A stretch of 51,482 nt of DNA, taken from the NCBI GenBank assembly GCA_031363055.1, contig JANLTP010000100.1, forward strand, positions 1 to 51,482, in the 5' to 3' direction. A program made the position numbers and the translations under genes. Source of the DNA: JANLTP01 sp031363055. Its GTDB lineage: Bacteria; Pseudomonadota; Gammaproteobacteria; Burkholderiales; Burkholderiaceae_E. The notes under the pieces are model-generated. The model saw only the letters and a program-made list of their open reading frames with translations, did no database searches and was not told the origin of the DNA. Numbering within the stretch: the first letter of the stretch is position 1; each line of letters begins with the position of its first letter. Below are positions 16,517 to 28,880 of this stretch, piece by piece.

Positions 16517-17353
16517 CTAACGATTCAATACTGCGTAGGCAACCTTCAGGCAATCCAGGCTTTGTGCGACATCATGAACACGCAAAATATTAGCGCCGTT
16601 CAATGCGGCCGCAATCAAGCCACCCAGACTGCCCGCCAAACGATCTGAAACTGTGCGTCCGGTCAGCTCACCGATCAATGCCTTTCGCGACAGACCGATC
16701 AGGACTGGCCACCGATCATTGCCCAACGTCGCAACGCTGTGCAACAGATCAAGGTTCTGCTCACGCGTTTTGCCGAAGCCAATGCCCGGATCCAGCACAA
16801 TTCGCGAGCGTGATACCCCGGATAAAATCAAGGCATCGACCTGACGGTAAAGGAATTCCGACACCTCGGACACGACGTCCCGATAAACGGGAGCCTGTTG
16901 CATCGTCGACGGCTCACCTTGCATGTGCATGATACAAAGCGCCGCCGAACTGTTGGCAACCGCCCGAATAGACGCCGAATCGCGAAATCCGTTGACGTCA
17001 TTGATCATGTCGGCGCCACGTTCGAGCACTGCAGTCATGACCGCCGCGCGACGGGTGTCGACCGAAATCGGTACGGCGATATCACGCAAACCGTCGAGTA
17101 CCGGCAGTAGTCTGTCGAGCTCTTCCTGTTCGCCAAGTGCGCTAGCACCCGGTCGGGTCGATTCTGCACCCAGGTCAATGATATCGGCGCCCTCTGCGAT
17201 CATCTGATGCGCGCGCGCAATTGCGGCCTGCGGATTCAAGAAATGACCCCCATCCGAGAATGAATCGGGAGTGACATTCAGAACGCCCATGACCAACGGT
17301 CGGTCCAGCTTTAGCTGAAATCGCCCACAGTTCAGTACGGGAACTTGAGTCAT
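16517..17353 (-). CDS. folP: Dihydropteroate synthase
   Basis: FolP joins p-aminobenzoate to 6-hydroxymethyl-dihydropterin diphosphate in folate synthesis and is the target of sulfonamides. The 278-residue TIM-barrel protein has MGVLNVTPDSFSDGG, AESTRPGA, DPGIGFGK and the LSRKALIGELTGR loop. The ATG at 17353 is chosen because the 29 extra residues of the longer frame are arginine-rich and do not resemble the family. It sits between ftsH and glmM, the usual order; the gap to ftsH is 93 bp. Confidence 0.96.
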   Translation of the reverse strand: MTQVPVLNCGRFQLKLDRPLVMGVLNVTPDSFSDGGHFLNPQAAIARAHQMIAEGADIIDLGAESTRPGASALGEQEELDRLLPVLDGLRDIAVPISVDTRRAAVMTAVLERGADMINDVNGFRDSASIRAVANSSAALCIMHMQGEPSTMQQAPVYRDVVSEVSEFLYRQVDALILSGVSRSRIVLDPGIGFGKTREQNLDLLHSVATLGNDRWPVLIGLSRKALIGELTGRTVSDRLAGSLGGLIAAALNGANILRVHDVAQSLDCLKVAYAVLNR

Positions 17354-17446
17354 TCGACGCGGATCAGCCGCACTTAACACGGGCGACGTACACACAGCGA
17401 CGAAGCAACGGCGCGAACGCGCTGCGGTCAGCGACCGCAACGATCC

Positions 17447-19333
17447 TTACTGCGCGGCCGGTGCAGCCGGAGCATTCGGCGACACGATCGGTGTCACTGT
17501 TGGGCCACCAACCGGCACCGACGGGATCTTCGGCGGACGCGGCGGCCGACCGCTGGCGATGTCATCGATCTGATCGGCATCGATGGTTTCCCATTCAAGC
17601 AGAGCCTTGGCCATGGCCTCAACCCGCTCGCGGTTATTACTCAGAATCGTGCGCGCAACCGTGTACTGCTCATCGATGATCCGGCGAATTTCACCATCGA
17701 CCTTGCGCATGGTTTCTTCCGATACGCTGGTGGTCTTGGTGACCGACCGGCCCAGGAACACCTCACCCTCGTTCTCGGCGTACACCATCGGGCCCAAAGC
17801 GTCGCTCATGCCATAACGAGTCACCATGTCGCGGGCGATCGCGGTGGCACGCTCGAAGTCGTTCGATGCGCCGGTGGTCATCTGGTTCATGAACAGTTCT
17901 TCGGCAATACGACCGCCGAACAAGACCGAGATCGTGTTGAGCATGCGGTCACGATCAAGACTGTAACGGTCCTGGTCGGGCAATTGCATGGTCACACCCA
18001 ACGCGCGACCGCGAGGAATGATGGTCACTTTGTGAACCGGATCGGTCTTGGGCAGCAACTTGGCGACAATGGCGTGTCCGGACTCATGGTAGGCCGTGTT
18101 GCGGCGCTCTTCCTCGGGCATGATCAACGACCGACGCTCGGCGCCCATGATGATCTTGTCCTTGGCGCGCTCGAAATCCACCATCTCGACGAGACGGCCG
18201 GCGCGACGTGCCGCGAACAACGCCGCTTCATTGACGAGGTTGGCGAGATCGGCGCCGGACATTCCGGGCGTGCCACGGGCAATGATGTCAGGTTTGACGT
18301 CAGGCGCAACCGGCACCTTGCGCATGTGCACGCTGAGGATCTGCTCGCGACCACGGATATCAGGCAGCGGCACCACCACCTGGCGGTCAAAGCGGCCTGG
18401 ACGCAACAAGGCCGGGTCGAGCACATCGGGCCGATTGGTGGCCGCGATAATGATGATGCCCTGGCCGGTTTCGAATCCGTCCATCTCGACCAGCAACTGG
18501 TTCAGCGTCTGTTCGCGTTCGTCATTGCCACCACCCAGGCCAGCACCGCGCTGACGGCCGACGGCGTCGATCTCGTCAATGAAGACGATGCACGGGGCAT
18601 GCTTCTTGGCATTTTCAAACATGTCCCGAACGCGGGCCGCGCCGACACCGACAAACATTTCAACAAAGTCCGATCCCGAAATCGAGAAAAACGGCACCTT
18701 CGCTTCGCCGGCAATCGCCTTGGCCAATAATGTCTTGCCGGTACCTGGAGAGCCGACCAACAGGATACCGCGGGGAATCCGGCCACCGAGTTTCTGGAAT
18801 TTCGACGGATCGCGCAGGAATTCAACAATCTCGAACACCTCTTCCTTGGCCTCGTCGCAACCGGCGACGTCGGCAAAGGTGATGCTGTTGCTGCCTTCAT
18901 CGAGCATGCGGGCACGCGATTTACCGAACGAGAAGGCACCACCTCGGCCACCACCTTGCATTTGGCGCATGAAGAACACCCAGACACCGATCAGTAACAA
19001 CATCGGGAACCAGGAGACAAAAATGTTCAGCAGCAGTGACTGCTCTTCCTCGGGTTTGGCATTGACGCTGACGCCGTACTTGATGAGATCGCTGACCATC
19101 CAGATGTCAGAAGGGGCGTAAACCGTGTAGGTTTTGCCGTCCTTGCCCTTGACCCGAACCGAACGGCCCTCGATGCTGACCGAATCGACCCGGCCATCCT
19201 TGGCTTCATTGATGAATTGCGAGTACGGAATGTCAGCGCCGCGTGATTGGCGGGAATCAAACTGGCGGAACACGGTGAACAAAACCAGTGCGATAACCAG
19301 CCAGATTGCGGCCTTCGAGAACATGCTATTCAC
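17447..19333 (-). CDS. ftsH: ATP-dependent zinc metalloprotease FtsH
   Basis: FtsH is a membrane-anchored AAA+ protease that removes misfolded membrane proteins and short-lived regulators such as LpxC and sigma-32. The 628-residue protein has transmembrane helices at about 8-22 and 105-122, Walker A GSPGTGKT (194-201; most relatives have GPPGTGKT), Walker B IVFIDEID, the SRH region and the zinc motif HESGH (416-420). The C-terminal tail is rich in Pro and Ala. The GTG at 19331-19333 is chosen because an AGGAG lies seven bases upstream; the ATG three codons later is too far from it. The 127-bp gap to rlmE holds TTGACA on the minus strand without a convincing -10, so ftsH may have its own promoter. 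Confidence 0.97.
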   Translation of the reverse strand: MNSMFSKAAIWLVIALVLFTVFRQFDSRQSRGADIPYSQFINEAKDGRVDSVSIEGRSVRVKGKDGKTYTVYAPSDIWMVSDLIKYGVSVNAKPEEEQSLLLNIFVSWFPMLLLIGVWVFFMRQMQGGGRGGAFSFGKSRARMLDEGSNSITFADVAGCDEAKEEVFEIVEFLRDPSKFQKLGGRIPRGILLVGSPGTGKTLLAKAIAGEAKVPFFSISGSDFVEMFVGVGAARVRDMFENAKKHAPCIVFIDEIDAVGRQRGAGLGGGNDEREQTLNQLLVEMDGFETGQGIIIIAATNRPDVLDPALLRPGRFDRQVVVPLPDIRGREQILSVHMRKVPVAPDVKPDIIARGTPGMSGADLANLVNEAALFAARRAGRLVEMVDFERAKDKIIMGAERRSLIMPEEERRNTAYHESGHAIVAKLLPKTDPVHKVTIIPRGRALGVTMQLPDQDRYSLDRDRMLNTISVLFGGRIAEELFMNQMTTGASNDFERATAIARDMVTRYGMSDALGPMVYAENEGEVFLGRSVTKTTSVSEETMRKVDGEIRRIIDEQYTVARTILSNNRERVEAMAKALLEWETIDADQIDDIASGRPPRPPKIPSVPVGGPTVTPIVSPNAPAAPAAQ

Positions 19334-19460
19334 TCATCAACTCCTTTTGACACCAGTCAACCTTGGACAAGCATTGGAAAACGCCTAATTGTCAAGCATT
19401 TTACGCCTAGCCGTGGCCTTACCCTAGACGATTCAAGGTGATACACCAACTAAAGAACGG

Positions 19461-20141
19461 TTATTCGGCCAAATGGTTGCCAAAGGTGGGTCGGCCGGGT
19501 GCGTCAGACTTGACAACCCGCCCTAAAAGATAAGTTTCCGCCGACTTTTCCCGAGAGGACTTGGGCTTTCGTGCCACCACTTTGACAAAACTCCGTTTGA
19601 ACAGCTCGGCAGTCTGACTGTAACCACTGCCGTGGAAACATTTAGCCAGCAACGCACCTTGTGGCTTTAGGTGATCAAGCGCAAAAAACACCGCCAACTC
19701 AAGCAAATCAGCCATTCGCGCCGAATCTGCTGCCGCTACTCCACTCAAATTGGGGGCCATGTCTGAAATAACAAGGTCAACTTTGGTACCCCGAAGGCTC
19801 TGCTCCAGGTCTCGCAACACCGACTCTTCGCGGAAATCGCCTTGCAGAAATTCAACGCCCGCAATCGGCTCCATCGGTTGCAGGTCAAGCGCCAGGATAC
19901 GGCCGGCAATACCGCCGGCAGGGCTGGCCAGGCGCTGCGCCAGCACCTGACTCCAGGCACCCGGCGCGCTACCCAGATCGACCACGGTCATACCGGCCCG
20001 GATCAGATGATCCTGATCGGCGATTTCGATCAGCTTATAGGCCGCACGAGCGCGATAGCCGTGTTTGGCGGCCAACTTTACATAAGGGTCGTTAATGTGT
20101 GCATGGATCCAGTTCTGATTGAATTTATTCTTTGCTGACAC
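19461..20141 (-). CDS. rlmE: 23S rRNA 2'-O-methyltransferase RlmE
   Basis: RlmE (FtsJ/RrmJ) methylates the 2'-OH of U2552 in the A-loop of 23S rRNA, using SAM, late in 50S assembly. The 226-residue protein has the SAM-binding motif VVDLGSAPGAWSQVL, LDLQPME and the catalytic-region LVISDMAPNLSG. It begins with a basic N-terminus and the RARAAYKL motif, where the catalytic Lys lies. It precedes ftsH on the same strand, the order seen in E. coli, where the pair is heat-inducible. Confidence 0.96.
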   Translation of the reverse strand: MSAKNKFNQNWIHAHINDPYVKLAAKHGYRARAAYKLIEIADQDHLIRAGMTVVDLGSAPGAWSQVLAQRLASPAGGIAGRILALDLQPMEPIAGVEFLQGDFREESVLRDLEQSLRGTKVDLVISDMAPNLSGVAAADSARMADLLELAVFFALDHLKPQGALLAKCFHGSGYSQTAELFKRSFVKVVARKPKSSREKSAETYLLGRVVKSDAPGRPTFGNHLAE

Positions 20142-20160
20142 GGTATCCTTGGCGGTTGTT

Positions 20161-20196
20161 GAGCGTGCTATGGAGCGTGCTATGGAGCGGGCTGGC
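20161..20196 (+). repeat. 12-bp tandem repeat between rlmE and yhbY
   Basis: Two identical 12-bp units (20161-20172, 20173-20184) and a third diverged one (20185-20196) lie in the 104-bp divergent gap. Each carries GAGCG. They may affect transcription of either gene but resemble no known operator. Confidence 0.75.
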
Positions 20197-20245
20197 TGGC
20201 AGATCTGGCCAATCCTTGCGACTTGCCGATTAGGTCGGGCCGGCC

Positions 20246-21220
20246 ATGCACTCTTACAATGGCTTGCAACGCCAACGGCTTGGTCCGGAGAGTCCTCAAT
20301 TGCTGAAACCTGTCAAAACCCCGTCGAGCTTCACCACCAGGCCATCCGGCAAATTGCCTGGCAAGTCTTCTGGCCAAACACTTGGCCAAGCGCGGGTTAA
20401 ATCCGTGGCCGGCAAACCAGCCGCCAAATCGCGGACCCCTATCCCGGGCAAGGCACCGGCCCAAGTTCCGAAGTCGGCGGCCGTTACTCTGGCCAGCGAA
20501 GTTATTGCCAGAGCGGTACCGACGTTGACCCCCGGCGGCAAAAAGGCCCTGCGCGCGCAAGCGCATCACCTCGATCCGGTCGTCATGATTGGCGAGGCCG
20601 GCCTTTCGGCCGGGGTACTGGTTGAAATTGAACGCGCGCTGGCCGCCCACCAACTGATCAAGATCAGAATCTTTGGCGATGATCGCGACCAGCGCAGTGC
20701 GATCCTGCAATCGATTACCCATCAATTTGGCTGCGCCCCTGTGCAGATGATTGGCAAGTTGCTGGTCGTCTGGCGCCCCGCCGCCGAAAAAGCGCCGCCC
20801 AGGAGCACCAAGGTTGCCGGCAAAAACCGTCCCGATCGTGCTGGCACCAAACGTCTGGGCAGATCCGAGCGCAAGCCGGCGGGCGCTTTGCCGCCGCTTC
20901 GACGCGACCCCAACGCGCTGCCGTTTCGGGTCACCAAGCTCAAGCGCAATGACGTCAGGCAGTCGACAACCGCAACTGAGCCACAGCGCAAGGAAGCCCC
21001 CGTGGAGGTGCCCTTGCAGGCCACCGATGTGCGCGATCCGGGATCGAGATACGTACCCAGTCGCCCACTGCCCGAAACGCAGGAGAACTCTTCCGGCGCG
21101 CGGTCGCGTTCGGCGTCGTCGACCCTCTCGGCTGCGCGCTCGCCCGCCCGTCCGAGGGCGCCAGGTGGCAAGGTCGCAGGGGTCAGTTTATTGCGTAAGG
21201 TCACTCGTAGCGGACATTGA
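20246..21220 (+). CDS. yhbY: CRM-domain (YhbY-type) RNA-binding protein with long basic extensions
   Basis: A CRM domain fills about residues 92-180, with LTPGGKKALRAQAHHLDPVVMIGEAGLS and GKLLVVWR. In E. coli YhbY is about 97 residues and binds pre-50S ribosomal particles. Here the open frame is 324 residues: about 90 extra N-terminal residues and 140 extra C-terminal residues, both rich in Lys, Arg, Pro, Ser and Ala and probably disordered. The ATG at 20246 is the only early start; a much shorter protein starting just before the domain cannot be excluded. It diverges from rlmE, another 50S-maturation factor, and its last 20 bases overlap the end of greA on the other strand. Confidence 0.8.
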   Translation: MHSYNGLQRQRLGPESPQLLKPVKTPSSFTTRPSGKLPGKSSGQTLGQARVKSVAGKPAAKSRTPIPGKAPAQVPKSAAVTLASEVIARAVPTLTPGGKKALRAQAHHLDPVVMIGEAGLSAGVLVEIERALAAHQLIKIRIFGDDRDQRSAILQSITHQFGCAPVQMIGKLLVVWRPAAEKAPPRSTKVAGKNRPDRAGTKRLGRSERKPAGALPPLRRDPNALPFRVTKLKRNDVRQSTTATEPQRKEAPVEVPLQATDVRDPGSRYVPSRPLPETQENSSGARSRSASSTLSAARSPARPRAPGGKVAGVSLLRKVTRSGH

Positions 21221-21677
21221 GAATCGAGTACTCGCGCAGACCGGCCGGCGCCCGAACCTCGGCAACATCACCGATTGACTTACCAATCAGCGCCCGCGCC
21301 AAGGGGCTGGAAATCGATATTTTGCCGACCTTCAGATCGGCCTCATCTTCACCAACGATCTGATAAACGAAGGTATCGCTGGAGGCCAAATCCTCGAGAT
21401 CGACCGTCGCTGCGAACACTATGCGGCCTTCGGCGTCGAGCAACTGGGCGTCGATGACCTGAGCATTCGAAAGCTTGGATTCGAGTTCGGCAATCCGGCC
21501 CTCGGTAAAGCTCTGGCGGTCACGCGCTGCATCGTATTCGGCGTTCTCGGAGAGGTCGCCTTGGGCACGCGCTTCAGCAATCGCGTTGATGATGCTCGGA
21601 CGTTCAATCGATTTCAAACGATGCAACTCTTCCTTGAGCATCTCCGCGCCACGCAGGGTCAGAGGTACCGATGCCAT
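21201..21677 (-). CDS. greA: Transcription elongation factor GreA
   Basis: GreA rescues backtracked RNA polymerase by stimulating cleavage of the 3' end of the RNA through the secondary channel. At 158 residues it is full length. The N-terminal coiled coil has the GDLSENAEYDAARDRQ tip, including the two acidic residues needed for cleavage. The C-terminal FKBP-like domain ends with ISSPLARALIGKSIGD. It lies 51 bp downstream of nothing but carB's stop side: carB is upstream-to-downstream neighbour on the same strand, ending beyond greA's start. Confidence 0.97.
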   Translation of the reverse strand: MASVPLTLRGAEMLKEELHRLKSIERPSIINAIAEARAQGDLSENAEYDAARDRQSFTEGRIAELESKLSNAQVIDAQLLDAEGRIVFAATVDLEDLASSDTFVYQIVGEDEADLKVGKISISSPLARALIGKSIGDVAEVRAPAGLREYSILNVRYE

Positions 21678-21698
21678 ATCATTCCTTGGTTAACAACG

Positions 21699-21728
21699 AC
21701 TGCGACTGACTACTGCGACTGCGACCAA

Positions 21729-21736
<8 letters not shown>
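21699..21736 (-). repeat. 19-bp tandem duplication across the carB stop codon
   Basis: Bases 21699-21717 and 21718-21736 are adjacent copies with 17 of 19 matches. The second copy contains the last codons and TAG stop of carB (21729-21731); the first repeats this segment in the gap before greA. Confidence 0.8.
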
Positions 21737-24972
<3,236 letters not shown>

Positions 24973-24989
<17 letters not shown>

Positions 24990-26160
24990 GCTGGTGTTGT
25001 TCCATCAAACCGATGAAACGATCAAATAAGTAGCTGATGTCATGGGGTCCGGGGCTGGCTTCAGGATGACCCTGGAAGCAAAACGCCGGCCGATCGGTGC
25101 GGGCGAGGCCTTGTATCGATTGATCGAACAGCGACACATGGGTAACCCGCAAGTTCTTGGGCAGACTGGCCGGATCAACCGCAAAGCCGTGATTCTGACT
25201 GGTGATCGACACGCGGCCGGTATCGGAATCGCGAACCGGATGATTAGCGCCATGATGGCCGAACTTCATTTTCAGGGTTCGCGCGCCAGAGGCGAGTCCC
25301 ATGATCTGGTGACCCAGGCAAATACCGAAGGTCGGCAAGCCACGATCGATCAGCTCGCGGGTCGCGGCAATCGCGTACTCGCAAGGCTCGGGATCACCCG
25401 GGCCATTCGACAGAAACACGCCATCGGGCTGCGAAGCCAGCGCCTGTGCTGCCGGGGTTTGTGCGGGCACCACCGTCAAGTCACAACCGCGATCGGCGAG
25501 CATTCTAAGAATATTGCGTTTGGCGCCAAAGTCGTAGGCAACGACTTTGAATCGACCAGGCTTGGCGGCTGCATAGCCTCGGCCCATTACCCATTCGCCT
25601 TCGCTCCAGTGGTACGGCTTGTCGACTGAAACCACCTTGGCTAAATCCATCCCGGCCAAACCGGCGAAGCCGCGTGCCGCCATCAGGGCGGCCGCTTCGT
25701 CGATCGATTCACCGGGTTCAGATGCGGCAACCAGGCAACCATTCTGAGCACCGGTTTCTCGCAGCAACCGGGTTAGCTTTCGAGTATCAATCCCTGCAAT
25801 ACCAGCAATGTTTTCATCACTCAAATACTGCTGCAAGCTGCGCGTCGCACGGAAATTGGAATGAAGTAACGGCAAGTCTTTGATAATCAACCCGGCGGCG
25901 TGGATCTTGCCCGACTCATCGTCTTCGATGTTCACGCCGCAATTCCCGATGTGCGGGTAAGTCAGAGTGACGAGCTGTCGGCAATAACTCGGGTCGGTCA
26001 GAATTTCCTGATAGCCGGACAACGCAGTGTTGAACACGACTTCTCCAACGCTACGAACCGGCGCGCCAATTGAGTGGCCGCGAAAAATCGCGCCGTCTGC
26101 AAGCACGAGGACAGCTAAAGGTCTTTGGGGAAACACGGGTGACTCCGAAATCGGCTCCAC
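24973..26160 (-). CDS. carA: Carbamoyl-phosphate synthase small subunit
   Basis: CarA is the glutaminase subunit that feeds ammonia to CarB. The 395-residue protein has an N-terminal CPSase domain (GYQEILTDPSY) and a C-terminal class I glutamine amidotransferase with nucleophile Cys in FGICLGHQ and the His/Glu pair in QGHPEASPGP. The start is uncertain: GTG at 26160 or GTG at 26136, both ahead of the conserved LAVLVLADG block. I give the longer form. Confidence 0.96.
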
Positions 26161-26339
26161 CCGCCAGCAACTTGTATCGACCTCGACTTTCCAGGCGACT
26201 TGCCTAGGAAGATCAAGCTACCCCGCGCTGACTTGCAACGGGGCGGTCCAGGGTCAGAAAATGTAAGCGCTAAGTGGGTTGCAAGCGATTGACTGTGCTC
26301 CGATTTTAGCATACCGGCTGAGCGCGTCTGCAAGGTACT
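26161..26339 (-). other. Intergenic region between recG and carA
   Basis: These 179 bp should hold the carAB promoter. On the minus strand a TTGCAG and a TATGCTAAAAT lie in order near the recG end, but their spacing is not ideal. A short CCCCG/CGGGG inverted repeat follows, without a T-run. I see no PyrR-like site, ARG box or riboswitch that I can defend. Confidence 0.35.
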
Positions 26340-28385
26340 TCAAGCCTTCAGAAATTCCTCGCGACCACTCATCCAGCGCGCCAGATGCGCGTCGGCTTGC
26401 TGCGGGTAGTCCCTGAGCATCCGGTCTGCCAAGTTTCTGGCCTGCTCAACGAGATCGGCATCACGATCGAGATCGGCAAATCGCAACAGTGCAGTACCGG
26501 ATTGGCGAGCGCCGAGAAATTCGCCGGGGCCTCTTAGCCAAAGATCGCGGCGGGCGATTTCGAATCCGTCGTTGGATTCAAACATGACCTTCAATCGCTC
26601 GCGAGCCGTCGAAGTCAGCGGCGCCTTGTAGAGCAATACGCAGACGCTACTGTGGCGACCGCGACCGACGCGGCCGCGCAACTGATGCAACTGGGCGAGG
26701 CCGAATCGTTCGGCATGCTCGATCACCATCAACGACGCATTTGGTACATCGACCCCCACCTCGATCACGGTGGTGGCCACCAGGACCTGCAATCGGTTGG
26801 CGCCGAACTCGCTCATGACCTGTTGTTTCTCGGACGCCGGCAAGCGGCCATGCACGAGGCCGACCGACAGCGGCGCCAATTCATGACTCAGGGTTTCATG
26901 CGTCGCAATGGCGTTCTGCAAATCCAGGGCTTCACTCTCTTCGACCAACGGGCAGACCCAATAGACCTGCCGGCCCTTCCTGACCTCGGCATAGATACGG
27001 TCGATCAACTCGTCACGTCGACCGGTCGATAACAGCTTGGTCAGGATTGGCGTACGACCCGGAGGTAATTCGTCAATGACTGACACATCGAGATCAGCGA
27101 AATAGCTCATGGCCAGGGTTCGCGGAATCGGGGTCGCACTCATCATCAATTGATGCGGAATGTTGCGCGCAGTAGCCACAGGCTGCTGCCGCAACCGCAA
27201 GGCGAGCCTTTGACCGACACCAAAACGATGCTGTTCGTCGACGATGACCAAACCCAGTTGTTTGAACAGAACATCGTCTTCCAGCAATGCATGAGTACCG
27301 ATCAGCAGATCAATTTCGCCGGCCGTCAGCGCCTGCCGAACCAGGCGTTTCTCGCGCTCCTTCAGCGCGCCCGCTAGCCAGCCGATTCGGATGCCGATAC
27401 CCGCCAGCAGCGGCTCGAGTTTGCTGCGGTGCTGTTCAGCGAGGATCTCGGTCGGCGCCATCAGCGCGGCTTGCGCGCCGCTGCCGATCGCCCGGACGGC
27501 AGCCAGTGCCGCGACAATGGTTTTGCCGCTGCCCACGTCGCCTTGCAAGAGGCGATTCATGGGCTGCGAACGCGCCAGATCATGGCCAATCTCGGCCCAG
27601 CAACGGCGCTGTGCGCCCGTCAACTCGAACGGCAAATGAGTCATCAATTGCCGACACTGGCGATCGTCAGATAACTGAATCGCCGCTTGTTGACTACGGG
27701 TTGCGCGCGCCCGCTTCAGCGACAACTGTTGTGCCAGCAATTCATCGAAAATGACCCGCCGCCAAGCCGGATGACTGCGCTCGAGCAATGCTTCGATAGA
27801 CACCGTCGGACCCGGTCGATGCAGCATTTGCAACGCCTCCTGGATCGACGGCAAGGTGGCATCGTCAAACGCTGATTTCGGCAGCCAGGAAGATGGGACT
27901 GTATCGACTATGTGTGCCCGATCCAGTGCCTCGAGAATGACGCCGCGAAGGGTTGCCTGACCAATACCCTGGGCGGTCGGATAGACCGGTGTCAGGCTGG
28001 TCGGCAAGGCGGTATCGGCCCGGACGACGCGACACTTCGGATGGACAAACTCCATGCCGAACAAGCCACCGCGTGCCTCGCCGGAGGCACGAATGCGGTT
28101 ACCCAGCGCGAGTTGTTTTTGTTGTGAGCCGTAGAAATTGAAGAATTTCAGGCCGACCGTGCCGGAGTCATCGCGCAGTTCAACCAGCAAGGAGCGGCGC
28201 CCCTTGTAGGTGACTTCATTGCGAATGACTTCGCCCTCAACCTGCGCCAGCGAGCCAGCACGCAAATCGGCGATGGCCGTCAGACGCGTTTCATCTTCAT
28301 AGCGCAGCGGTAGATGCAGCAGCAAATCGGCTTCGGAGCGAATTCCGAGCCGGGCATAACGCGACAGGTCGGGGCCGGGCTTCAC
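26340..28385 (-). CDS. recG: ATP-dependent DNA helicase RecG
   Basis: RecG remodels stalled replication forks, R-loops and Holliday junctions. The 681-residue protein has an N-terminal wedge/OB-fold domain (about 1-150), a helicase core with Walker A GDVGSGKT and the DEQH box in VIVDEQHRFGVGQR, and the C-terminal TRG region around residues 560-640. It starts at a GTG (28383-28385) that overlaps the ridA stop (GTGA), and the N-terminus is about ten residues shorter than in E. coli. Co-transcription with ridA is likely. Confidence 0.95.
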   Translation of the reverse strand: MKPGPDLSRYARLGIRSEADLLLHLPLRYEDETRLTAIADLRAGSLAQVEGEVIRNEVTYKGRRSLLVELRDDSGTVGLKFFNFYGSQQKQLALGNRIRASGEARGGLFGMEFVHPKCRVVRADTALPTSLTPVYPTAQGIGQATLRGVILEALDRAHIVDTVPSSWLPKSAFDDATLPSIQEALQMLHRPGPTVSIEALLERSHPAWRRVIFDELLAQQLSLKRARATRSQQAAIQLSDDRQCRQLMTHLPFELTGAQRRCWAEIGHDLARSQPMNRLLQGDVGSGKTIVAALAAVRAIGSGAQAALMAPTEILAEQHRSKLEPLLAGIGIRIGWLAGALKEREKRLVRQALTAGEIDLLIGTHALLEDDVLFKQLGLVIVDEQHRFGVGQRLALRLRQQPVATARNIPHQLMMSATPIPRTLAMSYFADLDVSVIDELPPGRTPILTKLLSTGRRDELIDRIYAEVRKGRQVYWVCPLVEESEALDLQNAIATHETLSHELAPLSVGLVHGRLPASEKQQVMSEFGANRLQVLVATTVIEVGVDVPNASLMVIEHAERFGLAQLHQLRGRVGRGRHSSVCVLLYKAPLTSTARERLKVMFESNDGFEIARRDLWLRGPGEFLGARQSGTALLRFADLDRDADLVEQARNLADRMLRDYPQQADAHLARWMSGREEFLKA

Positions 28386-28774
28386 CAGTTGCGATGAATC
28401 ACCATAATGGCTTCGACTTCGAACTGCGCACCCCGAGGCAGACTGGCCACGCCGATGGTCGAGCGGGCCGGAAAAGGCGCATGAAAATAAGCCTGCATGA
28501 GCTCGTTGACCTTCGGGAAATGGCTCAGATCGGTCAGGAACAAGGTCAGCTTGACGCAGTCGTCGAGCGTGCCACCGGCCGCATCGGCGACTTTCTGCAA
28601 ATTGTTGAAGGCCTGGCGTACTTCAGCTTCGAGGCCACCGGCGACAAGCTGTCCGCTGACCGGGTCCATGCCGATCTGGCCGGATAAATAGGCGGTGCCA
28701 TTGATTTTGACCCCTTGCGAATAAGGGCCGATAGCGGCCGGTGCCAATGGTGTCGACAAATGTTCTTTGGACAT
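28382..28774 (-). CDS. ridA: RidA family enamine/imine deaminase
   Basis: RidA hydrolyses reactive 2-aminoacrylate and related enamines produced by PLP enzymes. The 130-residue protein has the family's usual length and shows APAAIGPYSQGVKING near the N-terminus and PARSTIGVASLPRGAQFEVEAI near the C-terminus, where the substrate-binding Arg lies. It is the first gene of the ridA-recG pair and diverges from uvrA with 106 bp between them. No LexA box is recognisable in that gap. Confidence 0.95.
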   Translation of the reverse strand: MSKEHLSTPLAPAAIGPYSQGVKINGTAYLSGQIGMDPVSGQLVAGGLEAEVRQAFNNLQKVADAAGGTLDDCVKLTLFLTDLSHFPKVNELMQAYFHAPFPARSTIGVASLPRGAQFEVEAIMVIHRNW

Positions 28775-28880
28775 GCAAAGCCCCCACGAAATTGTTTGGA
28801 ATGTGATGTTAAAGCAAGCCCGACAGGCGCGCTGCTAGACTGCCACTCCCTCCTCAGTATTTGCATCGAGATTACCTGAT

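Noticed and set aside
15629..16648. A 339-codon open frame on the plus strand
   Set aside because: It is antisense to glmM and crosses into folP; no recognisable domain.
19334..19460. Sigma-32 heat-shock promoter for ftsH
   Set aside because: A CTTGAAT occurs on the minus strand, but there is no matching CCCCAT-type -10 at the right distance.
26161..26339. Riboswitch or attenuator ahead of carA
   Set aside because: The only inverted repeat has five-base arms and no T-run or leader peptide that I can support.
28775..28880. SOS (LexA) box upstream of uvrA
   Set aside because: No CTGT-N8-ACAG palindrome is present in the gap.
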